Shown here in pieces: positions 52,839 through 62,700 of a DNA stretch of 64,000 nucleotides. Source of the DNA: Sulfuricurvum kujiense DSM 16994 (GTDB lineage Bacteria; Campylobacterota; Campylobacteria; Campylobacterales; Sulfurimonadaceae). Position numbers and translations under genes: made by a program. Position 1 is the stretch's first letter. Each line of letters begins with the position of its first letter. Where the stretch lies: contig NC_014762.1 in the NCBI RefSeq assembly GCF_000183725.1, forward strand, positions 496,001 to 560,000, in the 5' to 3' direction. The notes below the pieces were generated by a model. It worked only from the letters and a program-made list of their open reading frames with translations. It did no database searches and had not been told where the DNA came from.

Positions 52839-53326
52839 TAGACTTTTCCTTCGAGTATTTTAGTGATAAGCGACGTCATTCCGATATGGAGATTGTAGTT
52901 GGTGATCGGAAAATCGACCCATTCATCGCGCAGATTGACGCTGTAGCCGCTGAGATATTTTCCCAAAATTTCCAGATCGATCGGCGTATACACAGCGCAA
53001 AGATCGGAGGATAGTTTGGTACGCACTAATCTCTCCTCTTTATTGCTATGCGTAAGGGTAAATGCAAGCGTCTTAAGGCTAAGCAGATCGCACCAGCGGA
53101 TAAAAAGAGCCGACGTAAGTTCAGAATGGGGGTTCCCCTCGGGATCAAATAAGAGTTTTTGTTCTCGCAGAGGAATAAGGACGCTCAAAATAGCTTCACA
53201 AAACGGGACAGACTTCTGACGCCAAAACGGAGCCTCATCGCTTCGCTCCAATGCCGTGGAGACGGCTCCTAAAATGGCAGACGATTCACCCGATCTGAGC
53301 AAAGTATCCATAGTATGCAAAATCAT
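52838..53326 (-). CDS. Hypothetical protein B of a coupled pair
   Basis: 162 residues, mostly helical, with blocks such as FWRQKSVPFCEAILSVLIPLREQ and LGKYLSGYSVNLRDEW. No family recognised. The start could be ATG 53326 (MILHTMDTLL) or the next ATG at 53311. A faint likeness to helical segments of conjugation/secretion proteins was noted but is not strong enough to name it. Coupled to the gene after it. Confidence 0.6.
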   Translation of the reverse strand: MILHTMDTLLRSGESSAILGAVSTALERSDEAPFWRQKSVPFCEAILSVLIPLREQKLLFDPEGNPHSELTSALFIRWCDLLSLKTLAFTLTHSNKEERLVRTKLSSDLCAVYTPIDLEILGKYLSGYSVNLRDEWVDFPITNYNLHIGMTSLITKILEGKV

Positions 53327-53399
53327 CTACCTCTCCTTTTTTGGGTGTAACTTTAGCCTTTTTTGTATAATACGGGCATTAACGATAGGAGTTTTTGAA

Positions 53400-54098
53400 A
53401 TGGATAAAGGATGGATCACTAACGGAGTGTCATTGGGCGTTGTCGGAGCTTCGTATATGGTAGAGGGATCAGCGGGTGCGGCGTTGCGGAGTGCGGGTCT
53501 ATTCGCCCTCTCCGGTGCCGTAACCAATCAGCTGGCTATTCACATGCTGTTTGAAAAAGTTCCGTTTTTGTACGGCTCGGGGATTATACTCGATCGGTTC
53601 GAATCGATACGCGAAGCGATAAAAAACCTAATTATGGAGCAATTCTTTACCCCTGAAAAGATTGAAGCGTTTGTCAAAACACAGGAACGCTCTATCGATT
53701 TGACCCCCATCATCCAACAAACCGATTTTACCCCTGCATACGATGCGCTGGTCAAAAGTGTGATGGAATCACCGATGGGGGGGATGATCGGAATGTTCGG
53801 CGGTGAAGCGATCATCGGGAAATTAAAAGAGCCCTTTTTGGAGAAGATTAAACTCTCTACGATTGAGATATCTCAGAGTGAATCGTTTATGATGGCGTTG
53901 AACGAGCATATGCATCATGAAAGCGGGCACATGACCGATACGATTGGTGAGATTGTAGAATTACGCCTTGCCGAGCTGACCCCGATGATGGTCAAAGAGA
54001 TGCTTCATACCCTGATAAAAGAGCATTTGGGATGGCTTGTCGTATGGGGAGGCGTCTTCGGAGGTCTTATCGGATTGGCCTCTTATTTTATTATCTAA
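53400..54098 (+). CDS. DUF445-family membrane protein
   Basis: 232 residues from ATG 53400, chosen because AGGAG lies nine to ten bases upstream; an in-frame extension to 53256 would run into the divergent gene's 5' end. N-terminal membrane region (about 5-45) with GAVTNQLAIHMLFEKVP, the DUF445 signature, then a long helical part (EAIKNLIMEQFFTPEKIEAF), and a C-terminal helix LGWLVVWGGVFGGLIGLASYF. Function not established in the family. Confidence 0.82.
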   Translation: MDKGWITNGVSLGVVGASYMVEGSAGAALRSAGLFALSGAVTNQLAIHMLFEKVPFLYGSGIILDRFESIREAIKNLIMEQFFTPEKIEAFVKTQERSIDLTPIIQQTDFTPAYDALVKSVMESPMGGMIGMFGGEAIIGKLKEPFLEKIKLSTIEISQSESFMMALNEHMHHESGHMTDTIGEIVELRLAELTPMMVKEMLHTLIKEHLGWLVVWGGVFGGLIGLASYFII

Positions 54099-54116
54099 AA
54101 GATTTTATGCAAAAGA

Positions 54117-54147
54117 CTTGACAATAAGTGACTCAAAGTAATATAAT
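54117..54147 (+). promoter_or_regulatory. clpB promoter with HAIR-like HspR site
   Basis: -35 TTGACA (54118-54123), 18-base spacer, -10 TATAAT (54142-54147), both perfect. Overlapping them, CTTGACA-N7-ACTCAAA (54117-54137) matches the HspR operator CTTGAGT-N7-ACTCAAG at 11 of 14 positions with the exact spacing. In Campylobacter and Helicobacter, HspR represses chaperone genes, so heat induction is likely. Confidence 0.7.
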
Positions 54148-54174
54148 TCTTGTAACTCAATTTAGGAGAATTTT

Positions 54175-56754
54175 ATGGCATCTAATATTTTTGAAAAACT
54201 TACCCACCAAATGACCGAGATGATCGAGTCCTCGATCTCTCTTGCCTTGCATAACAAAAACAGCGAAGTAGAACCGATCCATTTTTTATGGGCATTGCTG
54301 GCAAACAGCAACTCGCCTCTCAATCAGATGCTCAACAAAATGAGCATCGATAAAACCGCTATCGAACTCGATGTGAAAAGTGCGGCATCAAAGCTGCCGA
54401 GTGCCTCACACGTTACGAAAGAGAGTATTCGTCTATCGCGGAACTTTGCCCATTCGCTCGAAGTGAGCAGCGGAGAGATGGCGAAAAACGGCGACAGCTT
54501 TTTGGCGATTGATACCTATATCATCGCCAATCTCCAAAACGATCCGTTTAAATCGATTTTGGGCAAATACGTCGATTTGCGCGAATTGGCTAAAACGTTT
54601 GAAGCTTCCCGAGCGGGGCAAAAGATCGAATCACAAACGGCCGATGAAAATCTCGAATCACTCTCCAAATACGGGATCGATTTGACACGTGAAGCAGCCG
54701 ATGGGAAACTCTCTCCGGTGATCGGACGGGACGAAGAGATCGGGCGGATGATGCAGATTCTGATCCGTAAAACGAAAAACAATCCGATCCTCCTCGGTGA
54801 ACCGGGTGTCGGTAAAACGGCTCTCGTTGAGGGATTGGCGCAGCGCATCTATAGCAAAGAGGTACCGCTCAGTCTCCAAAACAAACGGGTTATCGCTTTG
54901 GACATGAGCGCATTGATCGCCGGAGCAAAATATCGCGGTGAGTTCGAAGACCGCCTCAAAGCGGTCATCGATGAGGTGAAAAAATCGGCCAACGTCATCC
55001 TCTTTATCGATGAGATTCACACCATCGTCGGTGCGGGTGCATCGGAGGGATCGATGGATGCGGCCAATATCCTCAAACCGGCACTGGCGCGGGGAGAATT
55101 GCATACGATCGGGGCTACGACTCTCAAAGAGTACCGTAAATATTTCGAGAAAGATGCGGCGTTGCAGCGCCGTTTTCAACCGGTCAATGTGGATGAGCCG
55201 AGCGTCAACCAGTCGCTTCAAATCCTTCGCGGACTCAAAGAGCGCCTCGAAGCGCACCATAACGTAACGATCACCGATTCGGCGCTGGTAGCGGCGGCAA
55301 AACTCTCCGACCGTTACATCAATGATCGGTTTCTGCCGGACAAAGCGATCGATTTGATCGACGAGGCGGCAGCCGAGCTGAAAATGCAGATCGAATCGGA
55401 GCCGAACGCCCTTGCCGCGGTCAAACGCCGCTTAACGCAGCTTCAGGTGGAAAAAGAGGCGCTTAAAATGGAAGAGTCTGTCGCTAACACCAAACGTCTC
55501 GAAGAGATAGAGCGTGAATTGGCGGATGCGGGCGAAGAGCGACGAACGCTGGAATCGCAGTTTGCCCATGAAAAAGAGGTGTTCGAGCGGGTCGCCAAGA
55601 TCAAAGCCGAAATCGAATCCAAACGCCGTGAAGCCGAAAGCGCGAAACAAGCGGCCGATTTTAACAAAGCCGCCGAGATCGAATACGGCCAGATACCGAA
55701 ACTTTTCGAGGAAGAAAAAGCGCTTCAAGAGAAGTGGAAAGTGATGGTCGCAGAGGGGACGTTGCTTAAAAACAGTGTCGATGAAGCCTCTATCGCGGGA
55801 ATCGTGAGCCGCTGGACGAAAATTCCGGTGAATAAAATGCTCCAAAGTGAAAAAGAGAAGATTCTCCATATCGAAGATGAACTCAACCGTGATGTTGTGG
55901 GGCAGGAGCGTGCAACCCACGCCGTAGCGCGCGCGATCAAACGGAACAAAGCGGGACTCTCTGATAAAAGCCGTCCGATCGGATCGTTCCTGTTCCTCGG
56001 ACCTACGGGGGTCGGGAAAACGCAGACGGCGAAAACGCTGGCGAAATTCCTCTTTGACAGCAGTGAGTCGATGATCCGTATCGATATGTCCGAATATATG
56101 GAGAAACACGCCGTGTCACGCCTCGTCGGTGCCCCTCCGGGGTACGTCGGATTCGATGAGGGGGGACAGCTCACCGAAGCGGTACGCCGCAAGCCGTACA
56201 GCGTTATTTTGTTCGATGAGGTGGAAAAAGCCCATCCCGATGTCTTTAACGTATTGCTTCAGGTGCTCGATGACGGGCGTCTGACCGATAACAAAGGGGT
56301 CGTGGTCGATTTTACCAACACGATCATCATCTTGACCTCTAATATCGCCAGCGACAAGATCATGGCGCATCACGGCGACCCTAAGTTGGAAGAGATGGTA
56401 TTGGGTGAACTTAAACAACACTTTAAACCGGAGTTCTTGAACCGTTTGGATGATGTGGTGGTCTTTAATCCGCTGGGTGAAGCGCAAATCCTCAGCATCG
56501 TCGATCTGTTTTTCAAAGATATTTCGGCCAAAGTGGAAGAGCGTGATATTACTCTCACCCTCACCGAAAGTGCGAAACGCTATATCGCGCGTGCGGGATT
56601 TGATCCGGTCTACGGTGCGCGTCCATTGAAACGGGCATTGTACGAGATCGTCGAAGACCGTCTGGCCGATTTGATTCTCGGCGGAGAAGTGGATGAGGGT
56701 TCGTCGGTCACGTTTGATGCAAAAGATGAAGAGATTAATGTAACTGTGGCATAA
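54175..56754 (+). CDS. clpB: ClpB disaggregase chaperone
   Basis: 859-residue Hsp100 ATPase that pulls proteins out of aggregates with DnaK. N domain (1-145), first AAA+ with Walker A GEPGVGKT (about 204-211) and Walker [11 protein letters not shown], the long coiled-coil middle domain (about 400-520, [16 protein letters not shown]), and second AAA+ with [12 protein letters not shown] and [18 protein letters not shown] sensor, and the GAR (ARPLKRAL) sensor 2. Pore loop YRGEFEDR present. ClpB length and middle domain exclude ClpA/ClpC. Confidence 0.97.
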   Translation: MASNIFEKLTHQMTEMIESSISLALHNKNSEVEPIHFLWALLANSNSPLNQMLNKMSIDKTAIELDVKSAASKLPSASHVTKESIRLSRNFAHSLEVSSGEMAKNGDSFLAIDTYIIANLQNDPFKSILGKYVDLRELAKTFEASRAGQKIESQTADENLESLSKYGIDLTREAADGKLSPVIGRDEEIGRMMQILIRKTKNNPILLGEPGVGKTALVEGLAQRIYSKEVPLSLQNKRVIALDMSALIAGAKYRGEFEDRLKAVIDEVKKSANVILFIDEIHTIVGAGASEGSMDAANILKPALARGELHTIGATTLKEYRKYFEKDAALQRRFQPVNVDEPSVNQSLQILRGLKERLEAHHNVTITDSALVAAAKLSDRYINDRFLPDKAIDLIDEAAAELKMQIESEPNALAAVKRRLTQLQVEKEALKMEESVANTKRLEEIERELADAGEERRTLESQFAHEKEVFERVAKIKAEIESKRREAESAKQAADFNKAAEIEYGQIPKLFEEEKALQEKWKVMVAEGTLLKNSVDEASIAGIVSRWTKIPVNKMLQSEKEKILHIEDELNRDVVGQERATHAVARAIKRNKAGLSDKSRPIGSFLFLGPTGVGKTQTAKTLAKFLFDSSESMIRIDMSEYMEKHAVSRLVGAPPGYVGFDEGGQLTEAVRRKPYSVILFDEVEKAHPDVFNVLLQVLDDGRLTDNKGVVVDFTNTIIILTSNIASDKIMAHHGDPKLEEMVLGELKQHFKPEFLNRLDDVVVFNPLGEAQILSIVDLFFKDISAKVEERDITLTLTESAKRYIARAGFDPVYGARPLKRALYEIVEDRLADLILGGEVDEGSSVTFDAKDEEINVTVA

Positions 56755-56762
56755 TCCGTTTC

Positions 56763-57116
56763 ATGAAAACGATTGCTCTATTTTTTATTTTATTATTACC
56801 GTTGTGGGGATGTACGGGGGATTGTATGACCTGTCACCCCGCACTCCTTAAAAACATCGATGCCGATAAACGGCATAAACCGATGACGACATGCATAAAG
56901 TGTCATAGTGCTAATCCGGCAAAAATGGCCGATTGCGGGAGTGACTGTTTCGCATGTCATCCGGTTGCCAAAATCGAGGGATCGCGCGTAGCCGAGCATA
57001 TGGTAATCCGTGAATGCCGCGATTGCCATATGAAGCTCAAAACGTCTTTAAATCTGGGCAACACCCCTAAAGGGCAGTCGCTACAGCCGACGCTGCGGGA
57101 TTTTTTAAATCCTTAA
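56763..57116 (+). CDS. Small tetraheme c-type cytochrome lipoprotein
   Basis: 117 residues with a lipoprotein signal (lipobox LWGC, Cys17) and four heme-binding CxxCH motifs in 65 residues: CMTCH (21-25), CIKCH (44-48), CFACH (62-66) and CRDCH (85-89). Such a protein would carry electrons on the periplasmic face of a membrane. No terminal oxidase or reductase gene is nearby to name its partner. It starts eight bases after clpB, possibly in the same transcript. Confidence 0.9.
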   Translation: MKTIALFFILLLPLWGCTGDCMTCHPALLKNIDADKRHKPMTTCIKCHSANPAKMADCGSDCFACHPVAKIEGSRVAEHMVIRECRDCHMKLKTSLNLGNTPKGQSLQPTLRDFLNP

Positions 57117-57637
57117 GCGTATAACGGTTCGAAAAGTTTATCGAATCCCTCAAGTACTTTTTTGAGCAGTTTTTGCGCTTCGTCGATCATTTTTTCCGTG
57201 CTCTTGGTACTATTGACCGCATTGTCAAATAGATCAACGACCCCTTTTTTCGCCTGATTTTTGACATTTTCATCGCTGTGTTTCAGATTCCCGATCAGTT
57301 TTGTTATATCCGACGCGACTTTGTTGATCGGTGAGGTTTGGTTTTGATCTTGTAACTCTTTCATAAATTTATCGATGTAGGGCTGCGCCTTTTTCATAAA
57401 CGCATTGATCTCTTTTTGATCCTGTTCGCTGATACCGTTGCTTTCCATTTTAAAGGAAAAAGCCTGCATCGAAGAGAATGAAAACGATTGCTCTTTGCTG
57501 TTTCCCGATTTTTTTTCATTTAATGATAGGGATTGCTCGTTTTGAAAATTGAGAGCGAGGGTATCTCCGCTGCTCGTTTTCATATATAAATTAAGTTCAT
57601 GCGAGCGGTACGCATCTAAAGAAGTGGCAGTTGTCAT
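57113..57637 (-). CDS. Hypothetical helical protein
   Basis: 174 residues from ATG 57637 (MTTATSLDAYRSHELNLYM), preferred because AAAGG lies about eight bases upstream; an extension to 57715 lacks a ribosome site. N-terminal half is polar and serine-rich (SGNSKEQSFSFSSMQAFSF), C-terminal half is helical and charged, with NAFMKKAQPYIDKFMKEL. No signal peptide, no family recognised. Its last four bases overlap the convergent cytochrome gene's end. Confidence 0.65.
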   Translation of the reverse strand: MTTATSLDAYRSHELNLYMKTSSGDTLALNFQNEQSLSLNEKKSGNSKEQSFSFSSMQAFSFKMESNGISEQDQKEINAFMKKAQPYIDKFMKELQDQNQTSPINKVASDITKLIGNLKHSDENVKNQAKKGVVDLFDNAVNSTKSTEKMIDEAQKLLKKVLEGFDKLFEPLYA

Positions 57638-57782
57638 CACTGTACCTTTAGTATAAGATTGAAAGTTGGTGACAATATCGGCTGTTTTTGCGATTGTTTT
57701 AACAAGCTTGCACAAAGCTTAATCGACCTTTAAGTAAGAATTGTCTATTATTGCGTGCTAAAAATTTCTAAAGGGAATGGCT

Positions 57783-57917
57783 ATGAAAAGAACATACCAA
57801 CCGCATAATACGCCACGTAAACGTACACACGGTTTTCGCGCTCGTATGGCGACAAAAAACGGCCGCCGAGTATTGAACGCTCGTCGTGCTAAAGGTAGAA
57901 AACGATTGGCTGTCTAA
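57783..57917 (+). CDS. rpmH: Ribosomal protein L34
   Basis: 44 residues, unmistakable L34: [40 protein letters not shown] and the final KRLAV. Arg/Lys-rich 50S component. ATG 57783 follows AAAGGGAATGGCT. First gene of the rpmH-rnpA-yidD-yidC-jag-mnmE block, the standard bacterial order. Confidence 0.98.
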   Translation: MKRTYQPHNTPRKRTHGFRARMATKNGRRVLNARRAKGRKRLAV

Positions 57918-57928
57918 ATAGCTTTTCG

Positions 57929-58273
57929 ATGTTGAAGCTTCACAGTGAGTTTCAGCGTGTTTATCAACGCGGTAAAAATGCGCACAGCACGTCGATCGCG
58001 TTGTTCTATCTCCCCTTAGCGGGAGAAAAAAAAGTCGGATATACGGCCAGCAAAAAAGTCGGAAATGCGGTAGTGAGAAATCGGTGTAAAAGGCGTCTTC
58101 GGGCCCTTTTTGATGAGTTCTCGCCTTCAGTTCAGGACGGATGGTACGTTTTTGTTGCCAAGAAGGGGTTATTTGACAACCCTTTCGATACAGTGCGACG
58201 CGACTGCAAATATGTTTTAAAACGGACGGGCGCTATGGCTGGAGTGAGTGATGATAAGAATCTTCTTTCTTAA
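57929..58273 (+). CDS. rnpA: Ribonuclease P protein component
   Basis: 114-residue protein subunit of RNase P, which trims the 5' end of tRNA precursors with the RNA subunit. The family motif VGNAVVRNRCKRRLRALFDEF holds the basic RNR box. ATG 57929 lies 11 bases after rpmH, and its end overlaps yidD by 26 bases. Confidence 0.95.
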   Translation: MLKLHSEFQRVYQRGKNAHSTSIALFYLPLAGEKKVGYTASKKVGNAVVRNRCKRRLRALFDEFSPSVQDGWYVFVAKKGLFDNPFDTVRRDCKYVLKRTGAMAGVSDDKNLLS

Positions 58274-58583
58274 GCTCCTCTGGCTCTATCGGCACTCTTT
58301 CTCTTTGGTGACGCGCGGTTCGTGCCGTCATTACCCCTCTTGCTCCGAATATGCCCTATGGCAGTTTGAACGCAATACGCTTCCTCGTGCATTTACTTCT
58401 ACCTTTTTTCGTATTTTGCGGTGCAATCAATTGTTTCCAGGCGGGATTGATTATCCGATAATCAACAAACCGATGATAAAACCCTCCGAACTCTCCATAA
58501 ATACGATAAAATACTGGTTTGTTCCATATAAACAGAATTATTTTCTGATTAAAAATTTTAAGTTTAAAGGGTCACAGTGCTAG
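58248..58583 (+). CDS. yidD: Membrane protein insertion efficiency factor YidD
   Basis: 111 residues. Signature GSCRHYPSCSEYALWQFERN with the three conserved cysteines, and an N-terminal amphipathic helix that places it at the inner membrane. The start is GTG 58248 or ATG 58251 (MIRIFFLKLLWLYRHSF). It has a longer C-terminal tail than many YidDs. Overlaps rnpA and yidC, indicating tight coupling. Confidence 0.93.
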   Translation: MMIRIFFLKLLWLYRHSFSLVTRGSCRHYPSCSEYALWQFERNTLPRAFTSTFFRILRCNQLFPGGIDYPIINKPMIKPSELSINTIKYWFVPYKQNYFLIKNFKFKGSQC

Positions 58584-60187
58584 AAAAGTTTACTCCCAAT
58601 CAGCGACTCCTCGTTGCCGTCGCTTTATCTTTTATCTTTTTTATAGGATATACAACGATTTTTCCTCCGAAAGCTTCGAATTTAGAAGCCAATACGACAA
58701 ATACCGCAGTCTCAACAGTAGCTGCAGCGCAGCCTGAAACGTCAGCAAAGGAAGCAGTTACAGATACGCAAAGCGCTTCTGAGGTACAAACAACGGCGAC
58801 GGATACGTTAACGACCGTCAATTCCAAAGAATTTACTCTAAAAATCGATACACTCGGACGTATTTCATCGGTTATTTTGAGCAATAAAAAGCATAACGGA
58901 AAAGACGGCAAACTTGCCGAGCTCGTCTCTTCGGTCGGTGCAAAGCCTCTTTATATCCGATTTGCCGATGAGGCGCTAAACGCAGCCGCATCGAAAACAC
59001 CGTATTCGTCTGATCTTAACAACATTACGTTGGGTGAAAACGGCAAAGCAGTCGTAACGCTGACCCAAAATCTCCCTGAGCTCACGGTTACTAAAACATT
59101 AACCTTTTATACGGACGGACATTATGACGCTAAAATCGCTCTTTCTAACGAAAAGCGCTATTTCGTTTATCTCGGACAGCATCCGCAGGTGATCGAGCAG
59201 ATGATGACGGTTGTCGGAGGGATGATCTATTCGGGTGATAATTTGACGACTATTTTCGAAGACAAAGATGTAGAAGGGCGTTCGATCTTTACCGATGTCC
59301 ATTTCGCTTCGTCGTTTGACCAATATTACGCATCTATCATCTACGGTTTCTCAAAAGAGACTCAAGTGTACGTTGACCGTGATGCGCAAAGTAATCCGGT
59401 AACATACCTTGAAGGGACCAATAACTTTACGTTTAACGGCTATATCGGTCCAAAAGAGCATAAAACGCTTGAAGCGATCAATCCGGTATTGACGAATGCC
59501 ATCGAGTACGGATGGTTCACTTTTGTTGCCGCTCCGATTTTTAAAATTTTGATGTGGCTTCACGGACTCCTCGGCAACTGGGGATGGTCGATTATCGCAT
59601 TGACGATTATCATCCGTATTTTCCTCTACCCTTTGACTCACAAAGGGATGGTCTCTATGCAAAAAATCAAAGAGATCGCACCGCGGATCAAAGAAGTTCA
59701 GGAAAAATACAAAGGTGATCCTGCACGTATGAACGCTGCGGTTATGGAGATGTATAAAAAACACGGTGCCAATCCGCTTGGCGGATGTTTGCCGCTATTG
59801 CTTCAAATTCCTGTTTTCTTTGCAATCTACCGCGTTCTTCTCAATGCGGTGGAACTGCAAGGGGCAGAGTGGGTAATGTGGGTACATGACTTGTCCCGTA
59901 TGGATCCGTATTACATTTTGCCGATCCTGATGGGTGCGACGATGTATTATCAGCAAAAAATTACTCCGAGCAACTTTACCGATCCGTTGCAGGAAAAAAT
60001 CTTTAAATTTTTGCCGGTTATTTTCACGTTCTTCTTCTTCACATTCCCTGCAGGGCTTGTGTTGTACTGGTTTGTGAACAATATCTTCTCTATCGCACAG
60101 CAATATCTGGTCAACAAACAGTTTGAAGCGGCGCGTGCGGCACGACATGAAGCTCATCTTGCGGAAAAGCATCATGAAAAAGATTGA
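58577..60187 (+). CDS. yidC: Membrane protein insertase YidC
   Basis: 536 residues. N-terminal helix (about 13-27), large periplasmic domain (about 85-320), then five C-terminal helices with the hydrophilic-groove arginine in IIRIFLYPLTHKGM (about residues 347-360) and the PLLLQIPVFFAIYRVLLNAVEL stretch. Inserts inner-membrane proteins alone or with SecYEG. The GTG start at 58577 gives MLEKFTPNQRLLVAVALSF. Its end overlaps jag by 14 bases. Confidence 0.97.
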   Translation: MLEKFTPNQRLLVAVALSFIFFIGYTTIFPPKASNLEANTTNTAVSTVAAAQPETSAKEAVTDTQSASEVQTTATDTLTTVNSKEFTLKIDTLGRISSVILSNKKHNGKDGKLAELVSSVGAKPLYIRFADEALNAAASKTPYSSDLNNITLGENGKAVVTLTQNLPELTVTKTLTFYTDGHYDAKIALSNEKRYFVYLGQHPQVIEQMMTVVGGMIYSGDNLTTIFEDKDVEGRSIFTDVHFASSFDQYYASIIYGFSKETQVYVDRDAQSNPVTYLEGTNNFTFNGYIGPKEHKTLEAINPVLTNAIEYGWFTFVAAPIFKILMWLHGLLGNWGWSIIALTIIIRIFLYPLTHKGMVSMQKIKEIAPRIKEVQEKYKGDPARMNAAVMEMYKKHGANPLGGCLPLLLQIPVFFAIYRVLLNAVELQGAEWVMWVHDLSRMDPYYILPILMGATMYYQQKITPSNFTDPLQEKIFKFLPVIFTFFFFTFPAGLVLYWFVNNIFSIAQQYLVNKQFEAARAARHEAHLAEKHHEKD

Positions 60188-60965
60188 AGCTCCGACATTA
60201 GAACAAGCATACGCTAAAGCGGCTGCTGAATTTGGATGTTCCGTTACCGCTTTACAAGTAGAGATCGTTCAGTTCCCTTCGAAAGGGGTATTGGGGCTCT
60301 TTAAAAAATCGGCGATTATTATTGCCAACCTTCCTCAAAAACCTTCGGCTCCTGTTGAAGAAGAATCGATACCTGTGAGTGTCGAGAAACCGCTTGCGAC
60401 GTTGGCTGAACCGGATGAACTGGTGCTCAGCGACAAGTTTTACGAGCAGGCGGACGACTTTGAGGAAGAGGGGGAATATGAGAGCGATATGTATCAGCTC
60501 TCCGCACAAGAGTGCGCCGATGAAGTGAAAGAACAGATCAATATCCTCTTTAAAGACATCTGTTTCGACATTAACGATATCGATGTCAGCGTGTATGATG
60601 AAAATACGCTTCTTGTCGAGTTTAGCGGTGTCGATGCGGCATTGATGATCGGCAAAGAGGGATACCGCTACAAAGCACTCTCGTATATGCTCTTCAACTG
60701 GATCAATGCGGTTTACGGAATGCAGCTGCGTCTTGAAATTGCAGAGTTTTTGAAAAATCAGGAAGAGTCGATTTCCCGATATCTGGTCAATATCTGTGAT
60801 ATCATCGACCAAGAGGGGCGTGCCCAAACCAAAGTGCTCGACGGTGTATTAGTGCAGATCGCGTTAAAACAGCTTCGTGACCGATATCCTGACCGCTATG
60901 TTGCTATCCGCTCTACCCGTGACGGCGGAAAGTTTATCATTATCAACAGTTACCACGAATATTGA
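60174..60965 (+). CDS. jag: Jag/KhpB RNA-binding protein
   Basis: 263 residues from ATG 60174 (MKKIEAPTLEQAYAKAAAEF), inside yidC's end; a longer frame to 60123 is rejected because the Jag_N domain begins at KKIEA. Order: Jag_N (1-52), acidic linker (60-125), KH domain (about 140-205, GKEGYRYKALSYMLFNW) and R3H domain (about 210-263, DRYPDRYVAIRSTRDGGKF). Binds RNA and, in other bacteria, affects cell division and wall synthesis. Overlaps mnmE. Confidence 0.92.
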   Translation: MKKIEAPTLEQAYAKAAAEFGCSVTALQVEIVQFPSKGVLGLFKKSAIIIANLPQKPSAPVEEESIPVSVEKPLATLAEPDELVLSDKFYEQADDFEEEGEYESDMYQLSAQECADEVKEQINILFKDICFDINDIDVSVYDENTLLVEFSGVDAALMIGKEGYRYKALSYMLFNWINAVYGMQLRLEIAEFLKNQEESISRYLVNICDIIDQEGRAQTKVLDGVLVQIALKQLRDRYPDRYVAIRSTRDGGKFIIINSYHEY

Positions 60966-62308
60966 TGAATGAGACTATTGCCGCCATTGCCACCGCAAAC
61001 GGCATCGGCTCCATTTCGATTCTCCGCCTGAGCGGAGATCGCTCGCTTGAAATCGCTTTAAAGCTCACCCGAAAATCGAACCTGCAACCCCGCTATGCAA
61101 CCCTTGCCTCTTTGCATCACAACGACGGTACTTTGATTGACGAAGCGATTGTTATCTACTTCCAGGCACCTCGCAGTTTTACCGGAGAAGAGGTTGTCGA
61201 ATTTCAATGTCACGGCGGCTACGTCGTTGCCGAATCGCTGCTTCGTGCCGTTTTACATGAAGGGGCACGGTTGGCGGAACCGGGAGAGTTCAGCAAACGG
61301 GCATTTTTAAACGGCCGTCTCGATCTGACGCAAGCCGAAGCGACCGCCGCGCTGATCGAAGCCAAAAGCGACGATGCAGCGCGGATACTAGCGCGTCAGA
61401 TGAAAGGGGAGCTGCGCGGATACATCGAGGGGATCCGCGATTCGCTGCTAGAGATTTTGGCCTATTCGGAAGTGGTCATCGATTATGCCGAGGAGGATCT
61501 CCCCGAAGATGTCGTTGATCAGATCGAAGTCAAACTCGAAAATATCAAACATACCCTTTCGCGTACCCTCGAATCAAGCCGAAGACGCTCAGGATTGATG
61601 CAGGGATTTCGGGTCGCTATTATCGGAAAACCCAATGTCGGGAAAAGTTCGCTTCTCAACGCACTGCTCGATTACGAGCGTGCGATCGTCAGTGACATCG
61701 CAGGGACTACCCGTGACACGATCGAGGAACAGGTGCGTATCGGTACTCATTTGATCCGTCTGGTCGATACGGCAGGAATACGTAACGCAAGTGATGAAAT
61801 CGAGCGGATCGGTATTGAGCGCTCCATTGCGGCGATTGAAAATGCCGATGTAGTGATTGCATTGTTTGACGCTTCACGCGAGATTGATGAAGAAGACCGC
61901 TCTATCATTGATCTCGTCGAGCGTTATCGAAGCGAAAAACCGTTTATCTGTATTGTAAACAAATCGGATCTGCCTCAAGTGTTTGATATGAGCTCAATAG
62001 AGCACTACCATCCGATTCGCCTTAGCTGCAAACAAGATACTCAAGTCTTGGTCGATACCCTTAGCAGTTTGATGGATCACGAGAATGACGGCGAGGAGAT
62101 GATGCTTATATCAGCGCGTCAAATCAGCGCAACCGAGGGGGCTGTCCGTTCCATCGACGAGGCGTATGAACCGCTTCGTGACGGAGAACTGGAATTCTTC
62201 TCATTCCATATCAACGCCGCGATCCGATATGTTGCTTCGATCAGCCGGCCGTATGAGCTTGATGAGATGTTTGACCGGATGTTCGGTCAGTTTTGTCTGG
62301 GGAAATAA
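60965..62308 (+). CDS. mnmE: tRNA modification GTPase MnmE
   Basis: 447 residues from ATG 60965 (a TTG three bases earlier is also possible), which overlaps the jag stop by one base. Works with MnmG to add carboxymethylaminomethyl groups to wobble uridines. N-terminal folate-binding domain, central helices, and the inserted G domain with G1 IGKPNVGKSSLLN, G2 GTTRDTIEEQ, G3 DTAGIRN and G4 NKSD. The C-terminal FCLGK keeps the family cysteine. Its stop overlaps ruvX by one base (TAATG). Confidence 0.96.
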   Translation: MNETIAAIATANGIGSISILRLSGDRSLEIALKLTRKSNLQPRYATLASLHHNDGTLIDEAIVIYFQAPRSFTGEEVVEFQCHGGYVVAESLLRAVLHEGARLAEPGEFSKRAFLNGRLDLTQAEATAALIEAKSDDAARILARQMKGELRGYIEGIRDSLLEILAYSEVVIDYAEEDLPEDVVDQIEVKLENIKHTLSRTLESSRRRSGLMQGFRVAIIGKPNVGKSSLLNALLDYERAIVSDIAGTTRDTIEEQVRIGTHLIRLVDTAGIRNASDEIERIGIERSIAAIENADVVIALFDASREIDEEDRSIIDLVERYRSEKPFICIVNKSDLPQVFDMSSIEHYHPIRLSCKQDTQVLVDTLSSLMDHENDGEEMMLISARQISATEGAVRSIDEAYEPLRDGELEFFSFHINAAIRYVASISRPYELDEMFDRMFGQFCLGK

Positions 62309-62700
62309 TGGGTGCTATTATCGCGATCGACCTGGGACTGAAGCGGATAGGACTGGCGCTGAGCTACGGTAACACTCTGGTAACGCCATTGCCGGCCATC
62401 GAGCGGAAAAACCGTAATCAGGCGGCTAACGATGTCAAAAAAGTGCTGAACGAATACGAGGCGACTACGGTGGTAGTCGGTATCCCGATGGGGAGTACGA
62501 CTGAGGATGAGATGCGCCGTCGTGTGGCGCACTTTATGAATTTGGTCGAATTTAACGGAGAGATTGCCTATCAGGACGAGTCGCACAGTTCCAAAGAAGC
62601 GGAAGAATTGATGAAAGGGGACATACGCTACAAACGTGACGGGCGTATCGACTCCCTTTCGGCAAAGATTATTTTGGAACGCTATTTGAAAATTATTTGA
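62308..62700 (+). CDS. ruvX: Holliday junction resolvase-like protein RuvX (YqgF)
   Basis: 130 residues from ATG 62308 overlapping the mnmE stop; an in-frame start at 62293 is less likely. RNase H-like fold with the catalytic D in IAIDLGLKRIGLAL, GIPMG and a later acidic D in RDGRIDSLSAKIIL. In E. coli YqgF acts in 16S rRNA maturation as well as junction resolution. Abuts the convergent hypothetical gene with no gap. Confidence 0.92.
   Translation: MGAIIAIDLGLKRIGLALSYGNTLVTPLPAIERKNRNQAANDVKKVLNEYEATTVVVGIPMGSTTEDEMRRRVAHFMNLVEFNGEIAYQDESHSSKEAEELMKGDIRYKRDGRIDSLSAKIILERYLKII

Noticed and set aside
53256-53399. N-terminal extension of the DUF445 gene
   Set aside because: It crosses the 5' end of the divergent gene and the promoter region; ATG 53400 has its own AGGAG.
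55432-56109. Minus-strand open frame opposite clpB
   Set aside because: Composition artefact (Phe/Arg-rich translation of the complementary strand) with no support.
60123-60173. Longer jag start inside yidC
   Set aside because: The Jag_N domain begins at MKKIEAPTLEQAY (60174).
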